Assembly (NCBI GenBank): GCA_010405405.1
Contig: MU004231.1
Span: forward strand, 3,156,401 to 3,220,400
Length of the DNA stretch: 64,000 nt
Source: Microthyrium microscopicum
Lineage: Eukaryota; Ascomycota; Dothideomycetes; Microthyriales; Microthyriaceae
Direction: 5' to 3'
This document shows positions 29,499 through 40,957 of this stretch, in pieces (the stretch's first letter is position 1; every line of letters begins with the position of its first letter). The position numbers and the translations under genes are program-made. The notes below the pieces were generated by a model. That model saw only the letters and a list, made by a program, of their open reading frames with translations, had not been told where the DNA came from and searched no databases.

Positions 29499-32389
29499 TA
29501 CTTTGTTTTAGGTATACTTTATATATTTTATAAAGTAGAACTTTAATAAATTATATTTTAGTCCTTTCTACTTACGTTAGGTAATATTTATTTCATGTTA
29601 AAATATAGGTAAATATTTCTAAATAAGAGAGACTAATAGAATATAATACTAAGCCAAAATTAAATAAAAAGCGTTATTAGGGCGGTATAGCATATAGGGC
29701 GGCATATTAATCTAATTTATATATATTTACTATAAAAGATAGCGAATTAGAGCTAGAGTAGTCACTAGACGTTATTTATAGCTTCTATAAGAATATCTTG
29801 CTTATCCTTATTAAAATAGTAATAAAGATTGGGGCGGCCTATCTTTTAAAAAATATAGTTTAATTATTTATTTCTATTTATCTTATTAGTTACTAGATAT
29901 ATACTTTCTATATTAAGTATCTTTTAATAAAAATATATAGACGATAAACGTATATTATTATTGTTAGGATAATTAGTCTATATAGCTTTCAGCCTATTAG
30001 TAGATATATTAATCTTTAGTATAAAAGCTTTTATAGATTAAGTAGGAGAGTGGTAAGCCCCTTATTAACTTATTTCTTATAGAGTAAAGCTAGTTTTAAT
30101 ATAAGGGTAAGCTACTTTCTAAAAGGGAAGTATTATACTTAGAGAAAGGGGATATTTAGTCTTTTAATAGTGTATCTATTTAGTATTTATTACTACTACG
30201 TAGTACTTTATATTAGTAGTAATAAAGCTAATCTTAAGGTCTTACGTGCAGAAGTTAGTAATATAAAGGCTCTTTTTATTAAGCTTAGTAATAAATACTA
30301 TATAATTATTACTTTAAAAGCTATAAGTACCTTTGTCCCTTTTTACTCTTAAACTTTGCTACTTTAAACCCTTCTATAAGTTAGGTATAAATTATTACTT
30401 TAATCTATCTAGAACCTATAGCGTGTACTAACTTAGGAGTACTATAATAGATAAGACTTACATATAAGTATACTAAGACGTTTACTAACTCTAGGATTAA
30501 TTTAATAAGCTCTTCTTAAATAATGATTTATTTAGTATAATAGGCTAAGGTATAGATCTTTATAGAAGAAGGTAAAAGCCTAAGATAGCTTAAGCTAACT
30601 TGTACTTTTAAGAATAGTTATACTATGCTTACTTTAAATTATTCTTACGTTCTTAGTAAGTTAGAGAGCTAATGAAAATAACTATATAATTAATCTCTAT
30701 TACTAGTAATAGTAGATAAAGTTAGATTCTAGTAGAGTTCGTTAACCCTAGAGATTTTCTAGACTACTAATTAGCTCTCTTAAAGCGACTAGCCTATCTA
30801 GGTTAGGCTTAGATTCCTAAACGCTAGATTATTATGCGTGCTCCTTTAACTTCTAAAGCTTTATACTCTAGACTAGATTTGCTATTAATTATTATCCTAG
30901 ATAGCTTCTAAATATCTTTCTCTTTTATGGATTTCTTATCTTTACCTTTGCCCTAGCTATTCCCTCCTAGCTTCCCTTTGGCTATTCCCCTTTAGCTATT
31001 CCCCTTTGGCTATTCCCCTTTAGCTATTCTCTCTAGCTTTACCTTGTTTCTTAGCTCTTCCTTTCCCTTTTCTTTCCTAGTCTCTTTATCTTCTATTATT
31101 CTTTGTAGATTTGCTAGTAGTTAAACTATAAAATGTAGACTATAGAATCTTGTGGCACTGTTTATAGGTATGCCTAGCTATACTAAAAAAATGATTTATT
31201 AATAGTATATGCTAGATATAACCTATAATTATACCTCCTTATATAATTTCTTAGTCAGAGAAGAGTATTACTTAGTTCTTAGAGCTACTACTAATAAAGG
31301 AAGTCTATTTTAAGATAGTATATTGCTTTCTATGACTCCTTCTATAAATAGAGATATAGTATACTGTAGATAAGTTTGCTAATATAATTAGTAACTAATT
31401 AAACTAGCTTTAAAGGCAAATATATAAGTTATTCTATAGATAACTAAAAAAGATTCTCGTACTTCATGAAAATGAGATAAAAGACTTAATATATAGAGAA
31501 CTCTAACTTTTAGTAGTAGTTATTAATATGCAAAATCTATTCCTCTACTTTTATTAATTACTTCTTTAGAATAGGCTTCTTTGTAATTAACTTCTTTGCT
31601 ATAGGCGTCTTTATAGCCTAAGGATCCTTCTTTTTATAAGGTTCCCTTAGTCCTCTCTTCTAAATAACTTTTATAATAGGCTAAAGATTTGGATTAAACT
31701 TTACCTAATTAGTAGGACTTGCTAATTAAGGATTTTGTTACTAAGAAGGATTAGGTTTCTAAGACTAATTATCCTTCTTCTTGCTACGACTCTTCTTTAG
31801 GACTTAAATAGAAGAATAGTAATTTATGGGGGGAGAAAGTCTGTTCTAATAGTTAAAGTTTGCTTAACTCTAATATTAAGGAATAGGTTGGTGCTACCCT
31901 TCTTAAGTTTGATCTGTTAGTTAAGCTTTATACTAAGTTGAAAAAGTAGAAATAGATTAAGTATAAATAGTCTAATATTAATTCTAAGACAAAGAGTAAG
32001 ACTAAGACGGAAGTAGAGATTAAGGATAAGCAGTCTGAAACGGAAGCTAAAATAGAGGCTAAAATAGAGTCTAAACTAGAGCTATAGCCATAGAAGGATC
32101 CATGTATTATAAAGGCTCTAATTCTATATACTTAGAGTCAAATTTAAAGTTAGAAGAAGAATTAGCTTCTTCTTCTTGTTAATTTAAGTAATTATTAACC
32201 TCTTCTTTATTAGCCTAGTTAGCGTAAAATAAAGGAATACTCTTTTCTTTTTTAATCTTTATCTCCTTAGGAGGATTTAAATCGTTAGAATTGTTCCTTA
32301 GTAGTGGCATTAATCTCTAATCTAACAAATTAATATTACTAGTAGCTATTCCTTTTACTAATATAAGATAATCTTCTAAGCTATCTAGA

Positions 32390-34100
32390 GTAATGTTGAT
32401 TTTAGTATAAGTGAAAGAACGCTTCATAATGTTATATTTTTGGTAAGTTTGTTAAGTATGAGCCTTTTCCTACGCGTAAGTAACTATTTTAGTTAAGATG
32501 ATACGTTTTTTGCTTACAATAAGATTGTAAAAATCCTTATTTAGATACGCTTTAAAAGCAATTTCGTCTTAATATTCCTAAAGGTACTTCTTAACAACTT
32601 AGTTAATACTAACGTCTAAAGGTTAGATCTTAGCTATTAGTCTAGGGATAATAACTATAAGAATAATGCTATATGCACAATAGTGAGCCTTAACTTCTTT
32701 AGTTATATAAAACGCTATAGAGTTAATAATAACCTTTAACGTTAGCTAAGAAGGTATAGGCTACATTAGTAAGTAAATTTAGCTAGTAGAACTGCTATTA
32801 GACTTTGTAAGTTTAGTAGTAGTAAAGACATAAGCTTCATTACCTTAGGAATTAAAGCCCGTACCACGTTCTAAAGGATAAGTTAGAATAAAAATAAATT
32901 TAAAGAAGAGTATCCTTACCTTAAGCTTATTAGTAATATTGTTCTTGCTTAAGTTGGTGCCACTTAGAATCTACATAAGGAACCTATTAATCTTCAATCT
33001 ATAGAATAATTAGGAATAAATTTATCTAGGTAGTTTTGTTAAACTTTATAATAACGCGTTTATCGTAAAGAAATCCCTTAGCAACTTCGTTTTAACCGCA
33101 ATATTTAGTAGGTAATCCATAGAATATAATCAACGGTTTTATAACTATCTTCTTGTTAGCAAAGGCCCCTAAATGTACCGTCATTAATCGTTTCTCTTGT
33201 CTGCTTCTAGAAATAGCATAAAATATATTGTTTAATCCTACTAGGTAATAGGTGTAGCTAGGTATAGTTTCATATACGTAAGGAGTTTTATCGCTATTTA
33301 TAATAAAATGAGTAGGGATTTAGGTATGTACCTCTACTCTATAGCCTATAGGAGTAACTAACCTAGTATAGCATTGCTAATAAAAAGAAATAAAGCGATT
33401 GATAAATTGTTTCTAATCCTAAGGAAGGTTTTGGCCTATATAGGTTATCTTTCGATAAGAAATCTAGTAGCGTTTTTAAAACCTTATAAGCTAGCTTCTT
33501 AAAAAGTAAGGTCTTTAAGGAATAGCCTATCTAGATGCTATAAGGGAAGCATATACTAGAAGCCATTGTTAAGTAGCCTCTCTAAAAAACTAGCTAGATG
33601 AAATTTTTTGGTTCTCTACAAGCTAAATAATGAACTAGTAATAGATTATAGATTCTAAGTCTAGAAAGTGTTCTCGTTCTATATTAAGTTCTATTCTCCT
33701 TAGGTTGCTAGTAATATATTTAGCCTTATCTCACTTTTTCTACTAGCGACAGACTATAGATTTGTTAACCAAAAAGTAGTTACTTACTTCCTTAAATGTT
33801 GTATATTGTTATAATTGCTTAGTTACTAGATCTTTAAAGTATCCAAGCTCTAGACGTAAATGTGGAATTTGCCTTTTGTATAGCTAAAGGACGTAGTGTT
33901 TATGAATTATCTATCCTAGGATTTTAGTCCGTATAGTAATACTATATATCTTGAAAGCTCTTTTTTTTAGGGCAGAGCAGTTAAATTTACTATCTTAACT
34001 ACCAAATTCTTTAGTAGTCTTTTTATATTTAATAAAGTAACTTTGCCTTACCTAAAGGTTAGCCTTTTTAGTATCTATTAATAGATTTTGCCTTAGAATT
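32390..34100 (-). pseudogene. Transposase remnant of the large element
   Basis: Edges are approximate. Minus-strand fragments resemble a CENP-B/pogo-type transposase: an N-terminal part around 33.4-33.9 kb with a helix-turn-helix-like, charged composition, and DDE-domain parts near 32.6-33.1 kb including P-L-D-V-S-I-N at 32601-32621. Stops are dense throughout, so no product is possible. Confidence 0.65.
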
Positions 34101-34412
34101 AGTCCTTGCTCTAATATCTTTAGTTAATTAAGTTCTTTTATTAGTAATTTATATATATTTTCTATGTATGTAGTTAAGTTTGTAGTTTAATTAAGGCTAC
34201 GAAGTCTTTAGTTTATTAGTAGCCTTTCCTATAGCTTTCCTCTCTGTATTGCCTTTTTACTAGTAATTTAGCGTAGCTAAGTAAGTTACTAAATCTAGTA
34301 TACTAGTTATGGGATGTAATTGTCCCTTTTGTAAAACCAATATGTGATTATAAAGAGTAGTGCTACGATCTATAATTGGTGAAAATTATTATTGCACTAA
34401 ACTAAAAGAGGC

Positions 34413-34445
34413 TAATTAATGTTGTATCTGAAGAATTCTCTGCGG
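34413..34445 (-). repeat. Right terminal inverted repeat
   Basis: Inverted partner of 27143-27175. On the minus strand it starts CCGCAGAGAATTC and is followed outward by TA. Confidence 0.93.
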
Positions 34446-34447
34446 TA

Positions 34448-34820
34448 CTTACCACTTTCCATCCAACCACAACATCAACTCCCTCAACTTCTGCCCGCTT
34501 CTTCCTCCACCACAATCTTCACTTCATCTTCCTAGAAATCTTTCTTTTCTCTCATTACCTCCTTCATAACCCCTCCAATCCCCACCTCCAACTTGCTGAG
34601 GCCCTCTGACGTACTGCGCCCACTAGTGCCTCTCCCGCAACTTCTCGATTCTGTGCCATCAGCCAACACCACATTCACTGAACCACTCACAATCTCGCGA
34701 TTCTGAAAAGTCATTGGATCAATTTACACGCCGTTTCTCTGCTTCTCTTCCCTCCTCTTCCTCTCTCCTCTACTGTTCCTTTCGCTTCACTCTGGTCCAG
34801 CTGGCACCGGCCACCTGAGA
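34448..34820 (+). promoter_or_regulatory. Residual promoter/5' UTR of the MAPKK gene
   Basis: Only 373 bp separate the transposon duplication from the MAPKK ATG. The segment is C/T-rich, as in fungal leaders, and is not visibly AT-mutated. Any more distal promoter now lies beyond the 7.3 kb element. Confidence 0.55.
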
Positions 34821-37011
34821 ATGACCGACACCCCCGAACAAATCCCTCCTGAGCCCATTACAATCGATACCCAAGCCGTCAATGCACTAGATTTTGAAAA
34901 GCCCGCCTCTGCGCCTCCTTCTGAGTCTGAACAAGTCACTATGGCCTCTGTAGACCCTCAACCTGATGCCCTTCAGCCACCGCCCGCTGCTCCTCCAAGC
35001 CAAAGCATGGCACCACCATCTGCCCCTCCAAGTAATGGCAATCCTGTACGCCCACGACCCCAGATACCTACACTTTCTAGCCGCAGTGGCCTCAACATGT
35101 CCCAAGACTTGGCCGAACGCATGAAAGCCTTTCGCCTCGGCCGACAAGGACCTCCACCAAGCTCTAGAGTCAATTCTTCTGTCAGCGATAGTGCCGCTAC
35201 AAGTGCCTCTGGAATTCCTCCTGTTAGCCCTTCCGTAAACTCTCCATCTCCAACTTTTGCAGGAGGACTTCCAGGAAATCTCCGACTGCCTGGTAGCAAG
35301 CCTCAGGTGACAAGCTTGCACTCTGCCCCAGCTGTGCCAGGAGTTCGAATGCCACCCAAGAAGCAATCTTTAGCCGAGAAGCGTGGATTAGCTCTTCCCG
35401 GTGGCCTTCCAGGAACATCTCCTGTCAATGGCACAGGTGGTCGCAAGAAACCAGGACTGTCATTATCTCAGATGGGTGGTGGGGCTCCTGCACCTGCAGA
35501 CGAGACTAAACCCACTGGTGGAACAATGATGGATAAATATTCAGAATTTCTAGACGCTAAAACTGGAGCTCTAAGATTCAAGGGCAAAGCTACTCTCACT
35601 TCTGATGGCGTCGAATTTGCCAGCGGCAGAACTTTTTCAATCTCCCTGGATGAAGTGGACACGATAGATGAGCTAGGGAAAGGCAATTATGGAACAGTCT
35701 ATAAAGTGAGGCATGCAAGACCAAGAGTACGACGCCCAGGTATGGGTCTGGCGGGCAACAAGCCATCACATCTGGGATCATCCAATGCTTCCACCTGTGA
35801 TCGAAAATCGTTGGATGCAGAGACAGATGAGCAAAACCAAAGCGCGACGGTTGAGTCTGTAATGCAAGGAAACACTTCAGGTGCTATTATGGCCATGAAA
35901 GAAATTCGACTGGAACTGGACGATGCCAAATTCGCCGCAATCATTATGGAACTGGACATTTTACATCGATGCATATCACCGTATATCGTCGACTTTTTTG
36001 GTGCTTTCTTTCAAGAAGGTGCAGTGTACATTTGCATGGAGTTCATGAACGGAGGGTCAATCGACAAGATTTATGGTGATGGAATTCCGGAGCCGGTACT
36101 CAGGAAAATTGCCTATGCCACAACAATGGGACTGAAGAGTCTAAAAGAAGAACACAATATCATACATCGCGATGTTAAACCAACCAACATTCTTATCAGT
36201 ACAAAGGGCCAAGTCAAAATCTGCGACTTTGGAGTATCGGGTAATCTTGTGGCCAGTATTGCGAAAACAAACATTGGCTGTCAAAGTTATATGGCCCCAG
36301 AACGAATTTCTTCAGGAGGCATTTCCATGCCTGGAAGTGCTGGAGGCACCTACTCCGTTCAATCCGATATTTGGAGTTTGGGTCTGACGATAATTGAGTG
36401 TGCATTGGGTTGTTATCCATATCCACCAGAAACCTACAACAACATTTTTAGCCAACTGAGCGTAAGTGCAACTCTTAGCATTTGGACTTCGTGACTCTAA
36501 CATATACCTTCAGGCAATTGTGGATGGTGAACCACCAGATCTACCTGCAGACAAATTTTCCGAAGCAGCTCGCAATTTTGTTGCTGGTTGTCTAAACAAA
36601 ATTCCAAAGCTACGGCCAACTTATCCAATGCTCCTCCAACATGCCTGGCTTGCACCACTTGCTAAACCAGCCGTCATTCAAGAAGAAGATGAGGACGAAG
36701 AAGACACCACTCCCGCTTCTTCAGGCGATCCAACCCCTGATGAGGTAGAGACAAGCTTGGTGACTCCTGAAGCAACTCCAGCATCTCCAAGTTCTCAGTT
36801 GCCACCTGATGTAGTCGACGTGGAAGTTGCTGAATGGGTTCTGCAAGCTCTGGAAAAGAAACGACTGGGAAAACTCGGCAAGGCTGCCAAACCCGCCTTG
36901 CACGCTGCACCCCTTGATGCAGTGGCTACTCCCGAAAAGCATCCAGCAGCCGAGACTGTCGTCACAGAAGTCAGCGACGAAGCGAAACCCGTGGCAGAAG
37001 CCGAAGCATAA
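34821..37011 (+). CDS. pbs2: MAP kinase kinase, Pbs2-type (osmostress HOG pathway), 712 aa
   Basis: Dual-specificity MAPKK expected to activate the Hog1-type MAPK. Exons 34821-36461 and 36514-37011, intron GTAAGT..TTCAG. The first ~280 residues are Pro/Ser-rich, with A-F-R-L-G-R in the region where Pbs2 proteins dock partners. Kinase signatures: Gly loop G-K-G-N-Y-G at ~285, ATP lysine in A-M-K-E-I-R at 360, H-R-D-V-K with Asp451, D-F-G at 469-471. The activation segment is S-G-N-L-V-A-S-I-A-K-T, where Ser479 and Thr483 match the MAPKK phospho-sites. The phrase I-R-L-E-L-D-D-A-K-F and this activation segment are characteristic of Pbs2 rather than Ste7 or Mkk1. About 60 residues of insert sit between the Gly loop and the lysine, as in fungal Pbs2. 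Exon 2 adds subdomains X-XI and an acidic tail. Confidence 0.95.
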
Positions 37012-37966
37012 AGCTTAAGTACTTGCTTAGTGCCGCGATCGTGTATCCTCAACAGCACACCAATCTGTCGCTATTACTCTCTGTACCTCGAATCTTCCTT
37101 GAAGATACTCCCATTATCTCAAGCGCCCTTCGTCTACGTCATCTTCCATCTACCTCGTCCACCTCGCACTTTCACAACCTCTCAAGCCTCTTCCCAGAGA
37201 GGCATTTGTATATTTTCATCTTTCATGTTTCTTAGCGTATCACTGCAAGTTTTCCTCACCGGAACTAGCATTGGCGGTGCCTCTGTATACGATTTTGGCC
37301 CAACAAACACCCTCCAGCATTGCCTCTGTTCATATGTAAGCATCACGAAGCTAAACCCATCCATGTCACGAAAGGAGCTGTTCTCTCATATGTCTTGTAC
37401 GGTAGCCCGATATGACCGTGACTCGGTGGAGGCCGGCTGGTCGATGGGGACATGTAGCTATTCAACGATGCAAAAAATTCCAAAAACTTTATGCTAAGTG
37501 GTATACGTCGTTCAATCTGCTCTTCTTTTTCGTGACTATTCCAGCACCTTATATACCCGATAACCTCGCGAGATTCCTTTCTCTCATTGTCAGAATTCAC
37601 CTCGATAGGATTAGGAAGACGCAATGCCAAATAAGTCCCGTAGAAGTAGCGAGGGTATATCCATTTCCCACTGAAGAGACAAAGTCTCGTAAACAACTAC
37701 TAATGGCGTCTAACACACAAAAAAGCGCGCTCACAACGCTCTGCACAAGAAAAGCTTTGCTATCCAATCAACACGCCTAGCATCAATGAGACTCAAAGAG
37801 AAAAGTAGGAGCTTTCATAACAGAACCATCATTCAAAAGCCTCGCATGTCCAACTGTTGATCACTAAAGAAATATAAGAACCATCTTTTCATCATACTCG
37901 CTCGCTTTGCTCGCTCCGCTTTCATCTTTAACATGGTCTCCATATCTACAGCCTCCACCGCTTGTT
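37012..37966. other. Intergenic, convergent 3' ends
   Basis: Likely 3' UTRs of the MAPKK and the Q-rich protein gene. The short ORFs here lack motifs. Confidence 0.45.
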
Positions 37967-40957
37967 TTATACCAACGTCGTATAGACTGGCGCGCGGACC
38001 AGCACGCTGCGATTCCGAATAACAACTCCCAAACCCACGGCCAACCGCACGCGCTCTTCGCGGTTACTTGGTGTTTCGCGTCCGCCTGCCGCCGCGCCAT
38101 TCTGTTTACCGGCTGATCCTGCGCTGCCTGGCTTCTGTGTCTGCTGTATGGGTGGCTGACCTGGTGGTTTTGCGGTGTTGGTGCCCATGAGGTTTGCGAG
38201 CATACCTCGGCGGCCCTTGGGTTCGTCTTTGGGTGGTGGCATGGGCTGTTCCAAGTCGTCTGGGCCAGGTGCATCCTTGGCGGAGTCGTTGTCATCGTCG
38301 ATTGCGCCAGGTCCTGTTGCTCCGCCGGCGATGGGTGAAATGAGTTGTGGGATTCCTTGCTCGAGTTTCATGATTTCGGGCGAGATGGGGCAGAGCGGTG
38401 GATAGTACTCAATGGCGACTTCGCGAGACTCGCCGTGCAAGTGGGCGCAGATGTTGGCAGCGAGTTCGACGATCATGTATACACCGCCCGCGAGATCCGG
38501 CGGTGCAGGGTCAATGAGGAAGTCGGAGATGTCTGCGATGAGCTTCCCGTTGAGATGCTGCAACAAGTCCTGGCGATGCTGCTGAGCGGCGGGCGCGCGG
38601 AGGGCATCAGCGAGACCTTCGAGGGTAGACATGCGCCAAGAGGCGAGCTTTGAGGCAAGAGCTTCCTCTTCCTCGCCCGAGTTACAAGGTGGAGCGAAGT
38701 GGCGCAGATTGGTCAAAATCGTCTTGAGCTGAAAGCTGAGTTCTGGATCTAGGTCGGGGTGGAAAATGCGCTCAAAGACTTCTCGGTAGAGCCAGCACGA
38801 AATGAAGGCCCGGCCAACGGCAGTCATTTCTTGCTTGCCTGTGGTTATGGCGTCTTTGTTAACTGCACGGTGTAGCCATTCCGGGATGCTCGTCCAGGAT
38901 TTACGGATGGAGAAAGATAGCTGTGAGATCAGTCCGTCTAAGCGCGAGAAGCGTGCCGAGTATTCCGAGTCGTCCAAAGAAGTTTTTGAGGCCGAGAGTC
39001 GCTGGTTCGCAAGTGTGTTTTGGAGCTGATGCACTTGCGACTCTTTTTCAAAATAGTACTTTTTGACTTTTTGGTACTTTTCCTCTGCAAAGCAAGTTAG
39101 TAACTATCCTAATCCGAAGTATAACTCGCATATCAAAAACAGAAAACCTACTCAATTCCTTATGATCCTTCATCAATTGATGATAATGAGCAGCTTCCTC
39201 CTCTGTAAAATCACCTGGCCCTCGATCCGATGGCGTAGCACGCCCATGATCACCCTCTGCTGGAGGCGGAGCTTGGGGACCGCCTGGTACACCGCGATAG
39301 GGTTGTCCTTGGGCGCCTGAAGGTACAACATTAGCTGGGAACGTTTGCTTGCCGGTGGACTGACCACCCGGACCTTGAGGATGTGAAGCTGTCATTGAGC
39401 TCTCGCGCGAGGAGGAATGCATACTCTTTCCATCTGGTTGGCGAATATTGCCGCCAGACCGGCTAGGTGGGGGCATCGGACTCGGAGCGGATTGCTGACT
39501 GGGAGAAGGTGGTTGCTGTGGAGCAGATTGTAAATCTGTTTGCACGTTTTGTGCTTCTTGTCCCGCAAAAGGCGATGGTGGACTCTGTACTTGGGTAGCA
39601 CTTGGTGGGGCTTGCAGGAAAACTCCCTCTTGCTGTCCCGTTACTGGACGGGTTGCTCGCGGTTGATGTATGTCAACTGCAGATGTTTGACCTTCAGGAG
39701 ACTGTGGCTGAAGAGCGAATTGGGGGCCTTCTTCTGGACTTGGCTGGCTTGGCTGAACTGAATGCTGCTGATCAAAAACGTAGCCAGGTGGAGGCGCAGT
39801 TGGATGGGCCTGTGTTTGCCCTCCTAAACCTTGAGGCGGGGGATAATGCTGCTGTTGTGAGTGAAACTGCTGAGGCGCTTGCTGCAAATGTTGCTCAGGA
39901 TATTGTCCAAATTGACCTTCCTGTTGTTGCTGTAATTGAAGCTGTTGTTCCGGTGATAAGTATACCTGCTCAGAACTGCTAGTATTTTGTGCTCGGTAGC
40001 CTTGGTGGAATTGCTGTTGAATTTCACCAGGAGGAGGATAGTATTGTTGTTGACCTTGTGGGGGAGGATATCCCTGTACGAGCTCACCGTCTTTAACAAG
40101 GACTTGCTGTCTGCCAAACTGAGGATTGTTAAAGCGAGCCTGCTGGCTATCCTCGTCTTCTTCCGTGGGAGAGAGAAGAAGCTGGCTACTATTGCTCTGT
40201 CTAGCCCACTGTTGCCGGCCCTCTATATCTGGATTTGGTGAACCCTTTCCCCTCACTGATAGCTTTCTGCCAACCCCTCCCACTTGATCGTGGCGGCCGT
40301 CTTTGCTGCTGGTTAAACCAAGACGGTCACGGATACCGCGCTTTTTATGTTCCTCTGGAGGATGGCTTTGCTGGCCTGGCAGGTAGGCCGAATGGCGGTT
40401 TTCTTGACGTTGATACTCGTCAACGCCCTGTTGACGAGGAGGATTTATGTAGCCGGTTGAGACGTTGGTGTTGATCTCAGAATTGGGCGGCTGTGCAGCA
40501 GTACGACGTGGTTGATTATTAGGATGATTTGGATGACTAGGAGAACGAACAAGACGGACTTGTTGTGGTGGTTGCTGTTGCTGTTGCGCCTGCTGTTGCT
40601 GCTGTGGGTCGGGTTGGGCAATGGGTTGCTGGCTCGGATCGATGCGCTGGTATTGTGCAGGTTGGATGCGAGGATCTATAGGATTAGGAATAGTGATTAG
40701 CTAACAATCCAAGCTGGTCGGTCAATTGCATAATTCGAATAAGACTGGAGAGTAGAAAGGACAGTGGTGGGAAGAGCGGTGGGTTCAGGGGCCAAAACCG
40801 AGGGGAGCAAACATGGCACAATTGACGAGGTTACTGGAACAAAGTACTCACCGGCTGCTATCACTTGTGGAGCTTGTTGTTGCTGTTGAAGGTAGGGCTG
40901 GTTGATTTCTACCGACGGCTGGGGCCCTTTCTTGTTGCCGAACAATCGTCCTTTCAT
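37967..40957 (-). CDS. Gln/Pro-rich coiled-coil protein, uncharacterised (915 aa)
   Basis: Not recognised as a named protein. Exons (minus strand): 40852-40957, 39152-40675, 37967-39084. Introns are GTGAGT..TATAG and GTAGGT..TGCAG with a CTAAC branch site. The N-terminal ~540 residues are low complexity, dominated by Gln and Pro, with some basic patches (K-K-R-G-I-R-D-R-L-G). Then comes a coiled coil assembled across intron 2 (K-E-K-Y-Q-K-V-K-K-Y-Y-F-E-K-E-S-Q-V). After it lies a ~270-residue folded, mostly helical region with S-I-R-K-S-W, C-W-L-Y-R-E-V-F and L-E-Q-G-I-P-Q-L-I-S-P-I. The tail is Pro/Gly-rich and ends in a Val/Arg-rich strand. The intact, spliced frame and globular C-terminal half argue for a conserved fungal scaffold protein; its role is unknown. 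Confidence 0.78.

Larger units (their letters stand above)
27143..34445 (-). mobile_element. Large (7.3 kb) decayed TIR DNA transposon, pogo-type transposase remnant
   Basis: Flanked by TA at 27141-27142 and 34446-34447. Terminal inverted repeats of 33 bp differ at one base, a G/A transition. The repeat-rich left end (27143-28750) is less mutated; the rest is strongly AT- and TpA-rich with stops in every frame, as after RIP. Minus-strand sequence between ~32.4 and 34.1 kb encodes fragments of a pogo/CENP-B-like transposase. For example 32601-32621 gives P-L-D-V-S-I-N, the late DDE-domain signature. Plus-strand coding-like blocks at ~29.7-32.1 kb converge on it and could be cargo. Seven kb is far above the usual ~2 kb for Tc1/mariner elements, so nested insertion or gene capture is likely. 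The element is inactive. The strand given is that of the transposase. Confidence 0.85.

Noticed and set aside
30170-30352. 60-codon ORF inside the large element as a real gene
   Set aside because: Short, very AT-rich and bounded by stops in a RIP-like tract; treated as decayed element sequence.
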